This document shows positions 1-11,132 of a stretch of DNA of 64,000 bases, piece by piece. Both the position numbers and the translations under genes were made by a program. The stretch lies in assembly GCA_032358255.1 (NCBI GenBank), contig JAULBX010009991.1:1-64000 (forward strand), read 5' to 3'. Below the pieces are notes generated by a model. That model saw only the letters and a list, made by a program, of their open reading frames with translations, made no database searches and was not told the DNA's origin. How positions within the stretch are numbered: the first letter of the stretch is position 1; every line of letters begins with the position of its first letter. This DNA comes from Heterotrichella gracilis. Its lineage: Eukaryota > Sar > Xanthophyceae > Tribonematales > Xanthonemataceae.

Positions 1-2152
1 TAGGTCGTCGTTCCCAACCGACAGGCCACTGAATGTGCGGTGCTTCACATCGCAGCAGTGCCATCAACTGCCCCCCCCGTTTCACTGCCAGTAAAGCGTT
101 CTCGTTTCCGTGGCGCCCAGTGTAAGCTCGTTTCCTCCCTTTATAATACAGTGATACAAGACTGTTGTAGGTGCTTGAAAAAATCACCCCGCTAACGTTG
201 CAAATGCGAGAAATAATGTGATGATTTTTTTCCAGGGCTAAATTCCCAATGGTTTGCTGACAATGTTTGCATTAAGCCATCGCCCTCGGCCTGCGCCTCC
301 ATACCGTTGTCATGTGGACTCCGGCCTGACATTCACATGGCAGCAATTCCCGCCACTGGCAAGGATCACCATGAACTTCATGCGGCAAGGCCAATCGTCA
401 ATGGCATGCAACTATTGATTCATAATTGAGCCAGTGAACCCCTAACTCCGCCTCTGTGCGGCCCTTTCTTTCTTTCTGAAGCAAATATTATATTAGGAGA
501 TTAAATCTCCTTAAGTACTACGAAGTCGTATATTACAACTGTGCACCGAGCTCGTCAGGCTCTACGTATAGCAACGTCTACAACAAAAAAAACAAGTGTC
601 GCATATACAGTCCATCTTATGGATTTTGCGTTTGAACTTGTACACACCTCAGTCCTGAGGAAACCCATTGACGTAATACTAATCTAAGTGCACGTGACCT
701 CGTTTGCACGCATACAGTTCAACTCAGATGGGCCAGGCATGAAAAACCTGCAACGAAACGCCTTAGCTGGATATAATCATTAAGCATGAACATGCAACTG
801 CAGCGGGGAAGAACGCTCCCCGCAAAACATGCAAGCATCTAGGGCACCCAGGGCTTACCACATTGCCAACTAGAACGACGCAATGCCATTGACAACAGGC
901 TGAACTCAGTTAATCTAATGGGCGCACGCAAAAGGCTGTGTGCGAGGTCAGATGGGTTTGGGACATCGTCTGTAAACAAGCTTGAACTCATGCGTAGGTG
1001 AAGAGTGCGCACGTGGAGGCAACTCAATGAAACAAAAAACGCCAGGCTACAACTAAGACGCATGGCTCTGTGGTGTGATGCGGCGCTGATCAAATAGGCC
1101 TAAGCACCCCCCGCGCCAGCAGCAAAAAGTGGACTGGGTCGCGAGGTGTGCACATGCAATTTGAAAAACACCTTGTGCAAAAGCATCAGACTAGTTAGCT
1201 TAGGCAGAATGCATGGCGTGGGCAGCAGGCGCAGCCATCAATTGTGCCCCTTGCAATGCATGGTACATCAGGAAACGAGCACCCTGCCGGGTGCATGGGC
1301 AGAGGTCCAAGGGTGTGTGAGTGAACAGGAGGCTGGTCAAAAAGGGTGACGAATAGCAGTTCAGTGAGTGGATGCAACTTGGTCCCAGCCCATGCACGTG
1401 AGGCATGCGTTCCCGGCGGCAAATCTGCCGGGGCAGTGTGAAAAACAGCAAAGGAATCCCAGGGAGGATCTATCACGCAGATGTCAGCTTGTGGCGCATG
1501 CGGCAACACCGAAAGCTCCTCCGGGCGAGCGTGTGTGCATCTACACAATTGGGGACAAAAAAACAGACAGGACAGGGGGAAACAGAGCCAAGTGCGGTGC
1601 TCTTTGGTACAGCGCAGGCTAATAACGATACATTCTGCAAAGTACATCCATTTTTTCCTGCTGACCCTCCGACTCGCCCCACGCCCCTTTCACCGCTCAA
1701 AAATCAAACAGGGGGAGCCATTCCAAACCAGATTGTCCGGCGGCTGCCCGCGGGACCAACAGCAGACCCTAAACCCTTGTTATCACTGACGCAAAATAAA
1801 AAAGGCTGAAACTCTCTCCACAGCCCTCTCAAAAGTATTGGTTAGGCAGGCGCCGCACCGCCTGCTGGGTACAGTCAGCAGGTCAGTGGCACAGCGCGCG
1901 CCTGGTATCACCATACGGATACCCACACTGCAATGCATCTCGAGGTTGCAGCAGGGGGTCTTCGTTTATCACTTGCGTTTCCTGCTTCCCCCCTGCGCGT
2001 AAAATACCGCCCCATGGTTCCCCACGTCCCGTACAAGCCAGCCACGAGCCGGCGCTGAGGCATGCGTTTAATCGCACCCCGCCGGGAGGGGAGGGCCACC
2101 GCTTGTGGCCCCACACACGCCCCCTCCCTAGGGTACCGCCGAGGGTTTTACC
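1..2152. other. No gene recognised
   Basis: I see no exon chain or recognisable protein on either strand. The open frames here are rich in Cys, His, Arg and Pro and have no family resemblance, so they look like chance frames. The right end is the 3' flank of the AP2/ERF gene. A poly-C run lies near position 70-80. Confidence 0.5.
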
Positions 2153-5100
2153 TCAGCGCCTGGGCTTGTTGAGGTAGGACCCCAGCCCAGGGCTGAACCC
2201 CATGCCATCGGGGCTCATGCCCATGAGCTGGTCATCGTCGCTGTCGCTCTCCACCTGCGGCGGCTGGCGGCCCTTGGCGCCCGCGGCGTGCACGGGCGGC
2301 GCGCGCATAAGGTCCATCACGGAGGCGTCAAACCTGCCCGAGCTGAATGAGGGCGTGGTGCCGAGGATCATAACGTCGTCGTCCAGCTCCTCGTCAAAGT
2401 TGTCCTCCTCGGCGTGGTGCGCGTAGTGGGAGGGCAGGTCCAGCTCGTTGCGCAGGCTGCCGATGTTGGACAGCGCGTCGCAGCCTGCGGCGGGGGTGGC
2501 GCGGGGGGTGGGGGTGAGGCGGGGCGTGGGAGAGGGCGAGAAGCCTTGTGCAGGGCACAACAGGCACAGCACTGGCACCAGTGCGCATGGGAAGTGGTTC
2601 CCAGACAGGGCGCCAGTAATAAACCCTAAATCCTAAACACTTTTGCCTTGTACACTGATCGGTGACACACTCCAACCCAACGACAGGCTTCCAAGCCGAA
2701 CACCAATGCAACCCAGCAGGGATGTCCCTGTAACGAATGGTGACTGCATTCTCAGCCCCAGCCCCTCCCCGCGCATACAGCTACTCACATACACATACAA
2801 GACTATACTTATATTAATTATAAAAACCAATAATTTTGTTTCCTACCTCCAGCCTCCATCAGCTGCTTGCACATGTCCACCATGTCCACCGACTTGCCAA
2901 ACAGGCCTGGCGAGGTGCCCAGCACCAGGCTGGCCCGCCCCACCGAGGTGCTCATGGGCCAGTCGGGGCCAGCCCACTGGGTGGCAGCGGTGGCGGTGGA
3001 GGTGCCAGCGGTGGCGCGTGGGGGCAGGCGCGCAGGCATGGGCAGCTGCACGGGCGGACCTGCGAGTGGGGGGGGAGGGGCGGGGGTGAGCGTCAGGTTG
3101 TAAGAGCTTCCCCTGCGGAACACACTGTGCATACCTCCAAGGCTCATACCCCTCCAGCACCAGTGACTAGGTAAGCAATGGTTTGGAATGCGCGGATGTA
3201 ATACAAAGTGTGACATGGCTTGTTGGGCCCCCTTCAAGGGCGGGAACGTACTAGGTATGTTAAGGGCCTCTGTGGCGTTCATCGAGCCCACGTTGTTTGC
3301 CATCACAGTGTTGGTGAAGAGGGCATCCTCGTTCAGGGACCCAATTGGCTGCGCAGCGCTGGCTGGGGCTGGGGAAGGGGCGCCTTGCGGGGTTGCGCTT
3401 GCTTGTGTGGGCTGGGGTGCTGCGGCCTGTGGCGCGCTTGAAGGCTGGCCTGCAGTAGTAGATTGGCGTGCTTTAGACTTTTGATGTTGTTCAAAAGTGC
3501 AGTAAACGTAGAAGGTCAAAGGACAGAAAGAAAACCATTGCCACAGGCGTGCAACAACGACTACAGCTTTCAAAGCCTGTATGCCATAAACTCCAAAACA
3601 CTGGCCTCGAGTCTCGGATCCATTATGTGCCACAGGCAATAGACAGTTAGCACTTAAGTATCTTTATGGCACGACATATGGGGGACGTGTGGCAGGTGTG
3701 GGGCTGCGCCACCCATACCTTGTGTGGCTTGCTGCTGGCCGGGTGTCTCATCGTCAAGAGGGAAGTTACACCGCGCGTTTGGTCCCCTGATTTGCCGAGC
3801 AGCCTGGTCATATGCCCGAGCCGCTTCCTCCGCTGTGTCAAAAGTGCCGAGCCACCTGCGCCGCGCGGAACAGGGTGTTGTCAGAAACCAGACCATGGAG
3901 ATGTACAAGGGAGTGGGTTGCTCCATAGCCGTGGTGTACAAGGTAACAAAAACCCTTTCCAATGAGTAATAGGTTTGCAAATAAAGCACACCGGTCCTTA
4001 TAGCAGATGCAGGTTGGAAGGAACTGTTGGTGCCACACACCTTCTGGCACCCACTGTTGGGTCCCTGATCTCAGCTGCCCACTTGCCCCAAGGCCGTTGT
4101 CTTACGCCACGGTACGTCTTGTTCTTGCCCTGAAGAGCAAAGGAGGGTTTTGTGTGGGTGCAATTGCTCAGAACTTGACTGGGGAGCAACAACAGAGAGG
4201 AACAGGCCCCTTCCCAAAGCCAAGGGACCATCCTACCTGGGCAATGACTGTTGTAGGTGTGGGGGGTGCAGGGGAAGGCATTGGGCTCTTTGCAGCCTTG
4301 GGTTCCCGTGCTGGCTTCTGCAAAACAAAAGGGGGGTGGCCGTGAGCGTGTCAAAATTGTGCCTGTTTTGAGCTCTTTCTGTGACCCTAGCAGTGCAGTG
4401 TGACGACACCAACAGCAGACCAAGATTTGGTACCAACACACGCGGACAGTCGCTCGTGTGCTGTTGGTTACGTGGCCAAACCAGGCCGAGTGACGTACGT
4501 TTGACCAATTCCACACCCCAGACAGACCTGGCGGGGTTCTGCGGGGGGATCCGCGAGAGCAATCGGCGATGCTGCACAGCAGTCGACACTCGAACCGGAA
4601 GCACAATTCAACAACACATGAGAAGGAGAAAAGAAAAGTTTTCACTGTACCGGCTGCTTTTTCACGCCCCAAAAAGAATGCGTGTGGTTGGGCAACAAAA
4701 CAGTACCCTGTTACTCATATCAAAATGGGCCCGCGAAGCAAAACTACCAAGAAAGCGCCCCAACGTCCAAGGACCTCCCAGACACCGAAATAGCGGCAAA
4801 TTAACGCCAATCGAAGCTAGCCAGGAGCCGTAGCTGGCGAAAACCGTGCCTAGACTTACGTAACCAGGCAAAACCCCGTTTGTTTCCAAGGGCGTGGTGC
4901 ACACGAGGCGCAGCGAGATAGACTGTTACCTTTGGAGTGCCCCGGCCCCTCCCCCTGGCAGGAATAGACCCGGACGGATCCCCTCCAACGTCGTGGTCGT
5001 CCGACTCCTCGTCGCTGCCCTGGCTGTGCTTCAAACCAGCTGCAATCCCCCCCTGGGCCACGCTATGGTTGTTGTTAACGTCCTGAGCTCCGGGTGTACC

Positions 5101-5244
5101 AGCTGTAGGGACAACCCCGTTCATTGTGCCAAGGCTAGAGGTGTCCACGATAGTCTGCATAGTTGCAGCGCCCGACTGCATCCCGATGAAGGGCTGGTTG
5201 GCGCGAAAGTTATATTGCAGGCCCATGTTGGAAGGGCCTTGCAT
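2153..5244 (-). CDS. AP2/ERF-domain transcription factor
   Basis: Predicted nuclear DNA-binding protein. Seven exons join in phase: 5244-4930, 4317-4237, 4129-4041, 3855-3719, 3449-3252, 3059-2847 and 2484-2153, giving about 454 residues. A single AP2 domain spans roughly residues 138-194. It starts [18 protein letters not shown], continues [17 protein letters not shown] and ends RCNFP, and one intron splits it inside the GARRWLG strand. WAAEIRD resembles the ERF rather than the two-domain AP2 group (family knowledge). The flanks are low complexity: a Gly/Asn/Met-rich N-terminus with an acidic patch and an Arg-Gly run, a Pro/Ala/Gln-rich middle, and an acidic C-terminus ending NKPRR. The start at 5244 is the first Met in the first certain exon. 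An in-frame acceptor just upstream means a further 5' coding exon is possible. Target genes cannot be inferred. Confidence 0.85.
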
Positions 5245-6371
5245 GTTTGGTATCTGCGAGAAGCAGGAGGCAGACTCGAGCTCTGCAGCTGCACAAAACA
5301 AGCCAGACCGCAACGGGTTAAACAAGCAGATGAAGCCCGTACCATAGTACCCACTGCAGGTGAGTTTGTCGCCATCGGTGTGGAAATCATCAGTGTGCAG
5401 TACTGTTCCACGTTCGCATCGCAGGGCAGGGTCTCGTTGGGATATTGGGTGCTTGTGCACTCCACCGGGCAGTGATACACGCACGATACTTGAAAGAAGC
5501 AACCCAGATGTGAAACAAGCAACTCAGAGGGTGCCGAGAGGCTTCAAACGCAGTGATCGCTGTACGATCAAGTGATCCGCAAAATGTGGTCAGGTGACGT
5601 GCAACCAAAGGAACAAAGGTAGGGCACGAGCGGTAGTGGCCTTTGTTGGGTGCCAACCACCCCAAACAGCAAAGCTGCAAACAACGACGGCAACCCACGA
5701 GCCACAATCCTCGTCGAGTCAGGATTGGCGAGCAAAGACATGCTTTTGTGTTGGCAAAGCTTGCTGAACTGGCAAGACTTTTGGGTGGTTGTGGCAAGCA
5801 GTCGAGTCGCGAGGTCACGCCTTGAGCTCCTCGTTACATTGTATGACGTAAGGTTTGCCCCCCTGAGCCGGTTCCGCCTATTCCGACAAGGCTGGGGTCA
5901 TTTCTGACCAGTGACAGGGCTTTGCCACACAAAAGTACAAGCAACCGCTTGGCCACCAAGTATCACGAGACAGAAAATATCTACAGGGCTGGGGCATGCC
6001 ATGGTCCAGCCAGGAACTGTGCTCATCCTAAGGCCATGCTCTCCCCCCCTGGTAAAGCCCACACATGGCGGCGGCTGCCACAACCTCAAAATAAAATTGG
6101 TTAACAAGGGTGCTGCAAAAAACTGGTAGGTCAAGCCACTGCACCGCTAACGTCTGCCAAGCAGAGCAATACAACATGGCCAGTGATGCCATACACAATT
6201 CCCAACTAAACCACAAAAAACAATGAAGCAGGCCCCAGATCAGTACCCACCTCAAAACGCACTGCACGCAATTCCAAGCCTGTCCCACCAACCCCAGCCA
6301 TAGCTACACCAGCCCGGTGGAAGCTTCACCCTTCCAAGCATACACCGTGCCCTCCCCTCTCCCACCCCCCA
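5245..6371. other. Intergenic: upstream of the ERF gene, downstream of the F-box gene
   Basis: No convincing coding exon. This should hold the promoter and 5' UTR, and possibly a first exon, of the ERF gene, plus the 3' flank of the F-box gene. A candidate acceptor for an upstream ERF exon lies at about 5290. I see no clear TATA box or terminator. Confidence 0.5.
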
Positions 6372-9300
6372 CTACCCTTGCCCCTGAACCAGCCCCGCCC
6401 TTGCCGCCTGGACCACCTCCGGCGCCAGGCGCTGGCACCCATCGGTGGCGATGCGTGTGCGCGGTCGGGGCGCCGCCCCCCCGCCACCGCCGCCGCCGGC
6501 CCCCTCGGGCACGCGTATGTGCAGCCCCCGCACCACCTCGCAGTTTGTGAGGTCAAGCAGGCGCAGGTGGTGTGTGAACAGGCGCACCTCCAGGAGGCGG
6601 CTGCAGGACTGTGGGTAGTGGCGTTGGTGGGGTGTCTGGGTGTTTTTGGGCAGTGCACGAGGTTGCTGGGGTGTGTGAATGGTACCCAGAGGGCAGGGCA
6701 AGGGTTTAGGGTTTAGGGTGTGTTAAGGTGGAGGGGTGGAGTACGTGGCGCGGGCCCAGGGTTCGGCCGGGTGGGCAGCAAAGTGCATGGCGTTATACCA
6801 CATGCAAGTCACTTCAGTAGTTTTAGGGTTCAAGGTCTGCGTTTAGGGTTTTGGGCCGCCTACCCTTGCCAGCAGCGTGTGCAGCATTGGGCTGCCCACC
6901 GCCACCTCCCGCAGGCCCTGGCACCCACTCACATCCACCCACTCCAGTGCCAGCAGGGTGGGGGCCATCAGGCGGGACAGGCCGATGCACCCGTTCAGGT
7001 TCAGGGACTTGACCCCCGGGATGTGGGGGAAGGCAGCCTCCAGGCCTGCAAGGGGGTGGTGGGTGGGTGGGGATTACACAAAACACTAGACAGCATTGTG
7101 CGGGGGCGGCAGGAGAGAGGTCTAATTGTGGGCCTGGGTGAGCTAGGATTGGGTATTGAACCAGAACTGGTTTATCAAAACGTACAAAAACAATCAAATT
7201 TCTGTGTACCACCGCCCCCACCCCACCCGCACCTTCCGTCTCCATGCCCCTGCACCCGAACCAGTTTGCCTCCTCCAGCGCCCCGTGCCTGCCCTCAAAC
7301 ACCACCCCCCGCAGCGCAGCGCACTGTCCCGCCACCAGGCTGTGCAGCGCGGGGCAGCGCAGCGTGACCGAAACCAGACGGGCGCACCTGGCGGCAGATT
7401 AAAAAAATGAGGCTAAAGAATACGGCGATTGAAAATAGTGAGATTGGAAATTATTGTTGTAAGTTGTTTTTCTTTTCTACGAAGTTGGTACATGGAGCAG
7501 GAGGACTTTCATATATCACATGTGTGATATATTAAAGTCGTCCTGCATGGAGGCTGAACAAAATAGTGTTGATAAAGGCTAGGACATAATGAATTCGAAA
7601 ATGATTTGTTGTGCTTGTTTTCATTTCCAGGCAGCGCAGCGTGACCGACACAAGGTCGGCGCACCTGGTGGCAGGTGGTAATTGGAGCATTAAGGTCGCA
7701 AATGAGCAAAAAATATAGCACCTGGTGGTAGATGGTCAATCGAGCAAATGAATGAAAGGTAAAAAGTACAGTTTGTATAGCAAATGATTGAATCTTGTCA
7801 AATCTTGTAATGAAAGGTAAAAAAGTAAGACTTTGAGCATGGCTTTAATTGGTCTTCTTTCCACGCCGTGGAACTCTGTATGTTGGTCATGGGCACGCCT
7901 GTGCATGATGATCCACGACATACCAAACGCAGCAAGACATGGGCACTAATCCGGCACTGGCACCAAGAATATAGAAAGCGCACCCCGTGAGGTTGAGTGT
8001 GCGCAGGCCGCTGGATGTGATGAGCACCTCTGCCAGGTTGGTGCACTCTGTGAGGGAGATGGCTGCCAGGCGTGTATTGCTGTGCGGCAGCTGCATGCAC
8101 ACCATGCGTAGGGAGCGGCAGGCGTTGGCCTTGAGGCTGCGCAGCACAGCCTGCACAAGGGGTAAATACCAATATTGTAATACCTGTATTTCATGTACTC
8201 AGGTTGAAAACAAAACCCTGTTCTAATACCTGTATTAATACCTGTTGTTGAGGAGTAATCGCAGCGTTTTGGCCCTTGCTGTTCCCAAATTTTGCAACTG
8301 TTGCGCATCTGGCAATAACCCCCTATCCAAAAGTACTAGGTGACGGGTGCCACATCCCAAACCACCACACCACCACGCAAACCAGTGCCACCCAGCCCCA
8401 CGCCATGCACCCGCCCCACCCCGCCAGCCCCCCTAAACCCTACCTTAGGGTGTACGTTGAACGAGGCCCCCGTGATCTGCGAGCAGCGCGACACATCCAG
8501 CTCAGCTAGGGTTGCGATGCACGCCCCCCGGCCCTTCACCAGCATCTCCATCCCCTTGTCACTGATCAGGCTGCACCCCACAAGCTTGAGGGTCTCCAGA
8601 CCTGCCACCTGCACGCGTGCCACAATGTCAAAGGTCATCGGGGGACCGAAACATACAGCATGGAATGAGCGAGTATCATGCTGGAAAGCTGTGAAACAAA
8701 ACACACATATTTGTAAGGTTCACGCCGGTAATAGGCTGAAAAGCCTTTCATGGTAACATACATGCTCCGCCATGTGCACCTCCAATGTGGCCCCCCCGAT
8801 GTGCCCGGCCATGCCCTACAAACCCCACCCCCTGCCACCGCAATGCAGCCCTCCCCACGCCAGCCTCATGCAGAGCAGTGCCTATGTATGCATGAGCACA
8901 TTTTCTTGTTTTGCTACGCCCCAGTGGTGGGTATCCCTCGATGCGCATTGCCTGCTCACCTCCTCATCCCCAGCGTCGAGGTCACCCCCGTAACGCTCCG
9001 AGAACCCTAGCGGGGTAAAGGAGGACAGCGCGAGCAGGCTGGCATCCTTGAGCTGGTTGCAGCCAGACAGGTTCAGATACCTGGGGGGTAAAAAGGTATG
9101 TCATGGTCATGGTTGGCAATGGAGTCGGTGCACAATGGCCAGGATATTCCAAAATTGCCAGATCCCAAAGTGCCTGATGCTCTATATGCCGCTCTGCCAT
9201 TTCACCTGTGAGGGAATGCCTCATGCAATGGTCTCAGCTGCATTCGCAGCGCAAACCCCTGGCAAATAACCAGGATGCAAGGACCCACAGACTACCCAGC

Positions 9301-10817
9301 AGTAGCACCAAGGGCGTTAATACAGAACCAGGAACATATCCCAGAATCACACGCCTATTTAATACATCAACACCCCGGTAGCACCACACCCTCCTTAGGG
9401 TTATTAGCCACCATCTGCCCACCTCAGCCTGCCAAAGGTGGCCACCAGGGTCGACACGTCAGCATCCGTCAGCGAGGAGCAGCCCTTGAGGTCCAACCCA
9501 GACACCCTCTTGCCACCCACGCGCGCACACGAGCCCGCTGCCACCGCACCAAAGAGCGCCTCAAAGTCCTGCGGGAATCGCAGCCTGGGGGCCCACTTGA
9601 CCAGGCTGATGGAGGTTGCATTGACGTGCGCCTGGACCATGCCGCGCACCGTGGCCTGGGAGAGGCCTGCGAGGGTGTGGGGCAGGTGGGGCTCGGCATA
9701 AAAAGGTGCAGGCATGGGATTCCACAAAACGTGCCACTTGGTGTGCACATACGACGCGCCACAGCACTCGCATGCCAGCATGGTAAGTCCTAAACCTACA
9801 ATTATCCCCTTAAATCCTATGCGTGCCTGTGGGTATCGTCAGGCTTGTGACCGCCTTTCTGGTTGCCCGCACATACTGGTTAGGGTTTAGGGTTTAGGGT
9901 TTCTTCATACCTGTGGGTATCGTCAGGCTTGTGACAGCTTTTCTGGTTGCCCGCACATACTCGGATAGCTCCTTGCAGGTCCTGGCAGCCTTGGCCAGGT
10001 CACGTGCTGAAAGCTGCTCCAGTATGAGCTCTTTGCACTCGGTGGGGACCGTGTCCCACAGGTTGGGGCCTGGAAAGTGTCCATATATATATTATAACTG
10101 GGATGTGAGTGGTGTGAGAAGGAAGAAAATTGCAGAAACGCACGATGGTAGTCTCCATGATGGCTGTGTGAGGCTTCTTTTGGGATGTACACGGCAAAGC
10201 TTGGACTGTCAATAACTGCATATGCATGCATATGGCACACTTGGGGCCCATGTTCAAAACAGCTTTGAAAATGAACGGCACGTTCGCCCACCTGTTGGTT
10301 GTGGTGGTTCGTCTGCATCCAAGCTGTTTTGCTGCAGGTTCATGGATAGCAACGTGTCGACCGTGGCGTCCACGTCTCCGTTATGTGCTGACAGCACCTG
10401 CCGAATGACCTCCAAGTCAACCGAGGTCCCGAACATATCCACCAGCTGAGACAACGCTGCTGAATGCTCCCTTGAACCAGACGGCGTCGCCCTGGACGTT
10501 GTTGCAGGCCGTGACTGTGACGTAGAGGCCAGGCCTGGCTGGGATCTGACCCTGTTTGAAGGCTGTTGAGGTGTTCGGGGTGAGACTCCATTCACATCAG
10601 GAAGTTTGCTGTCCGGTGCCCAGATGTCCTCCCAGAAGTAGTCCTCGGCGAACAAGGCTTCGAAAGCCTGCTGATTCCGAGACTGCAGACGCCCGCTGCC
10701 CGACGAGCGGCGGGAGGAAGTTGGCTCCCGGGCATCGTCCTGGGCATGTGGGCCATTCCTACCACCTCTGCCACCACCGCGACCGCCACCACGACCACCA
10801 CCACGACCGCCCCTCAT
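6372..10817 (-). CDS. CUE-like / F-box / leucine-rich-repeat protein
   Basis: Probable substrate adaptor of an SCF ubiquitin ligase. Nine exons join in phase: 10817-10292, 10069-9911, 9666-9423, 9080-8960, 8608-8444, 8150-7984, 7387-7233, 7045-6864 and 6608-6372, giving about 651 residues. Residues 1-20 are GGR repeats. About residues 121-160 form a CUE/UBA-like three-helix motif (LVDMFG ... VLSAHNGDVDATVDTLL), which in known families binds ubiquitin. An F-box follows directly at about 177-215 (NLWDTVPTECKELILEQL). From about residue 230 to 620 come AMN1-type Cys-containing leucine-rich repeats such as LKLVGCSLISDKG, LDVSRCSQIT and LNLTGC. The C-terminus holds a poly-Gly run. The start is the Met before the GGR repeat; a Met ten codons upstream is an alternative. 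Partial copies of exons 2 and 7 lie in its introns. Domains are clear; the target is unknown. Confidence 0.88.
6698..6721. repeat. Telomere-like TTTAGGG repeat in intron
   Basis: About two to three tandem TTTAGGG units in the last intron of the F-box gene, with further degenerate units near 6826-6850. Confidence 0.7.
7630..7675 (-). repeat. Partial copy of F-box gene exon 7 acceptor and 5' edge
   Basis: The minus strand carries an acceptor followed by CADLVSVTLRC. This matches CARLVSVTLRC at the start of exon 7 (7387 downward), about 280 bp away. The rest of the exon is missing, so it is read as an intronic duplication rather than an exon. Confidence 0.7.
9826..9877 (-). repeat. Copy of F-box gene exon 2 3' edge
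   Basis: 52 bases match the exon 2 end at 9910-9961 with two differences, offset by 84 bases. Telomere-like units at 9880-9902 separate copy and source. Confidence 0.85.
9880..9902. repeat. Telomere-like TTTAGGG array in intron
   Basis: About three perfect tandem TTTAGGG units between the duplicated and real edges of exon 2 of the F-box gene. Confidence 0.85.
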
Positions 10818-11132
10818 AGCACCAGCTTGCAGGAAAATAGGAAACACCTTCTTGACAGAGTTGCAGTGTGTGGTTGGCTTTATGCTGTCAAATACAAGTG
10901 CCCGGGTCAGGGGTGTATAATACGTCTTGCAGGAAGGTCATATGAATGCATTGTCAAAATGCATGCATGCAACTTTTTCATTTAGCTATAGTGCCTGCTA
11001 CAACAGCAAAGTTTGCACATCTGTCGATTATCGTCTGAGTGCTTGCAAAACAAGCTGTGCACAAGTGGCTCCCACCGCACCTGGTGCCAGCACCATAATT
11101 AGTGAAATAGCGTCGCCTGTCAGTCTTGCAAG
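10818..11132. promoter_or_regulatory. Bidirectional promoter region (F-box gene / anticodon-binding gene)
   Basis: 315 bases separate the two divergent start codons, so this region must serve as promoter and 5' UTR for both. I see no strong core-promoter motif. This is inferred from gene layout only. Confidence 0.5.

Noticed and set aside
1195-1647. 150-codon open frame on the minus strand
   Set aside because: Cys/His/Pro-rich, no domain, no splice context, and overlapped by equally long frames on the other strand.
4381-4833. 150-codon open frame on the plus strand
   Set aside because: It lies antisense to an intron of the ERF gene and has no family features.
7630-7675. Extra LRR exon in the F-box gene
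   Set aside because: Only the first dozen codons match exon 7 and no donor follows in phase.
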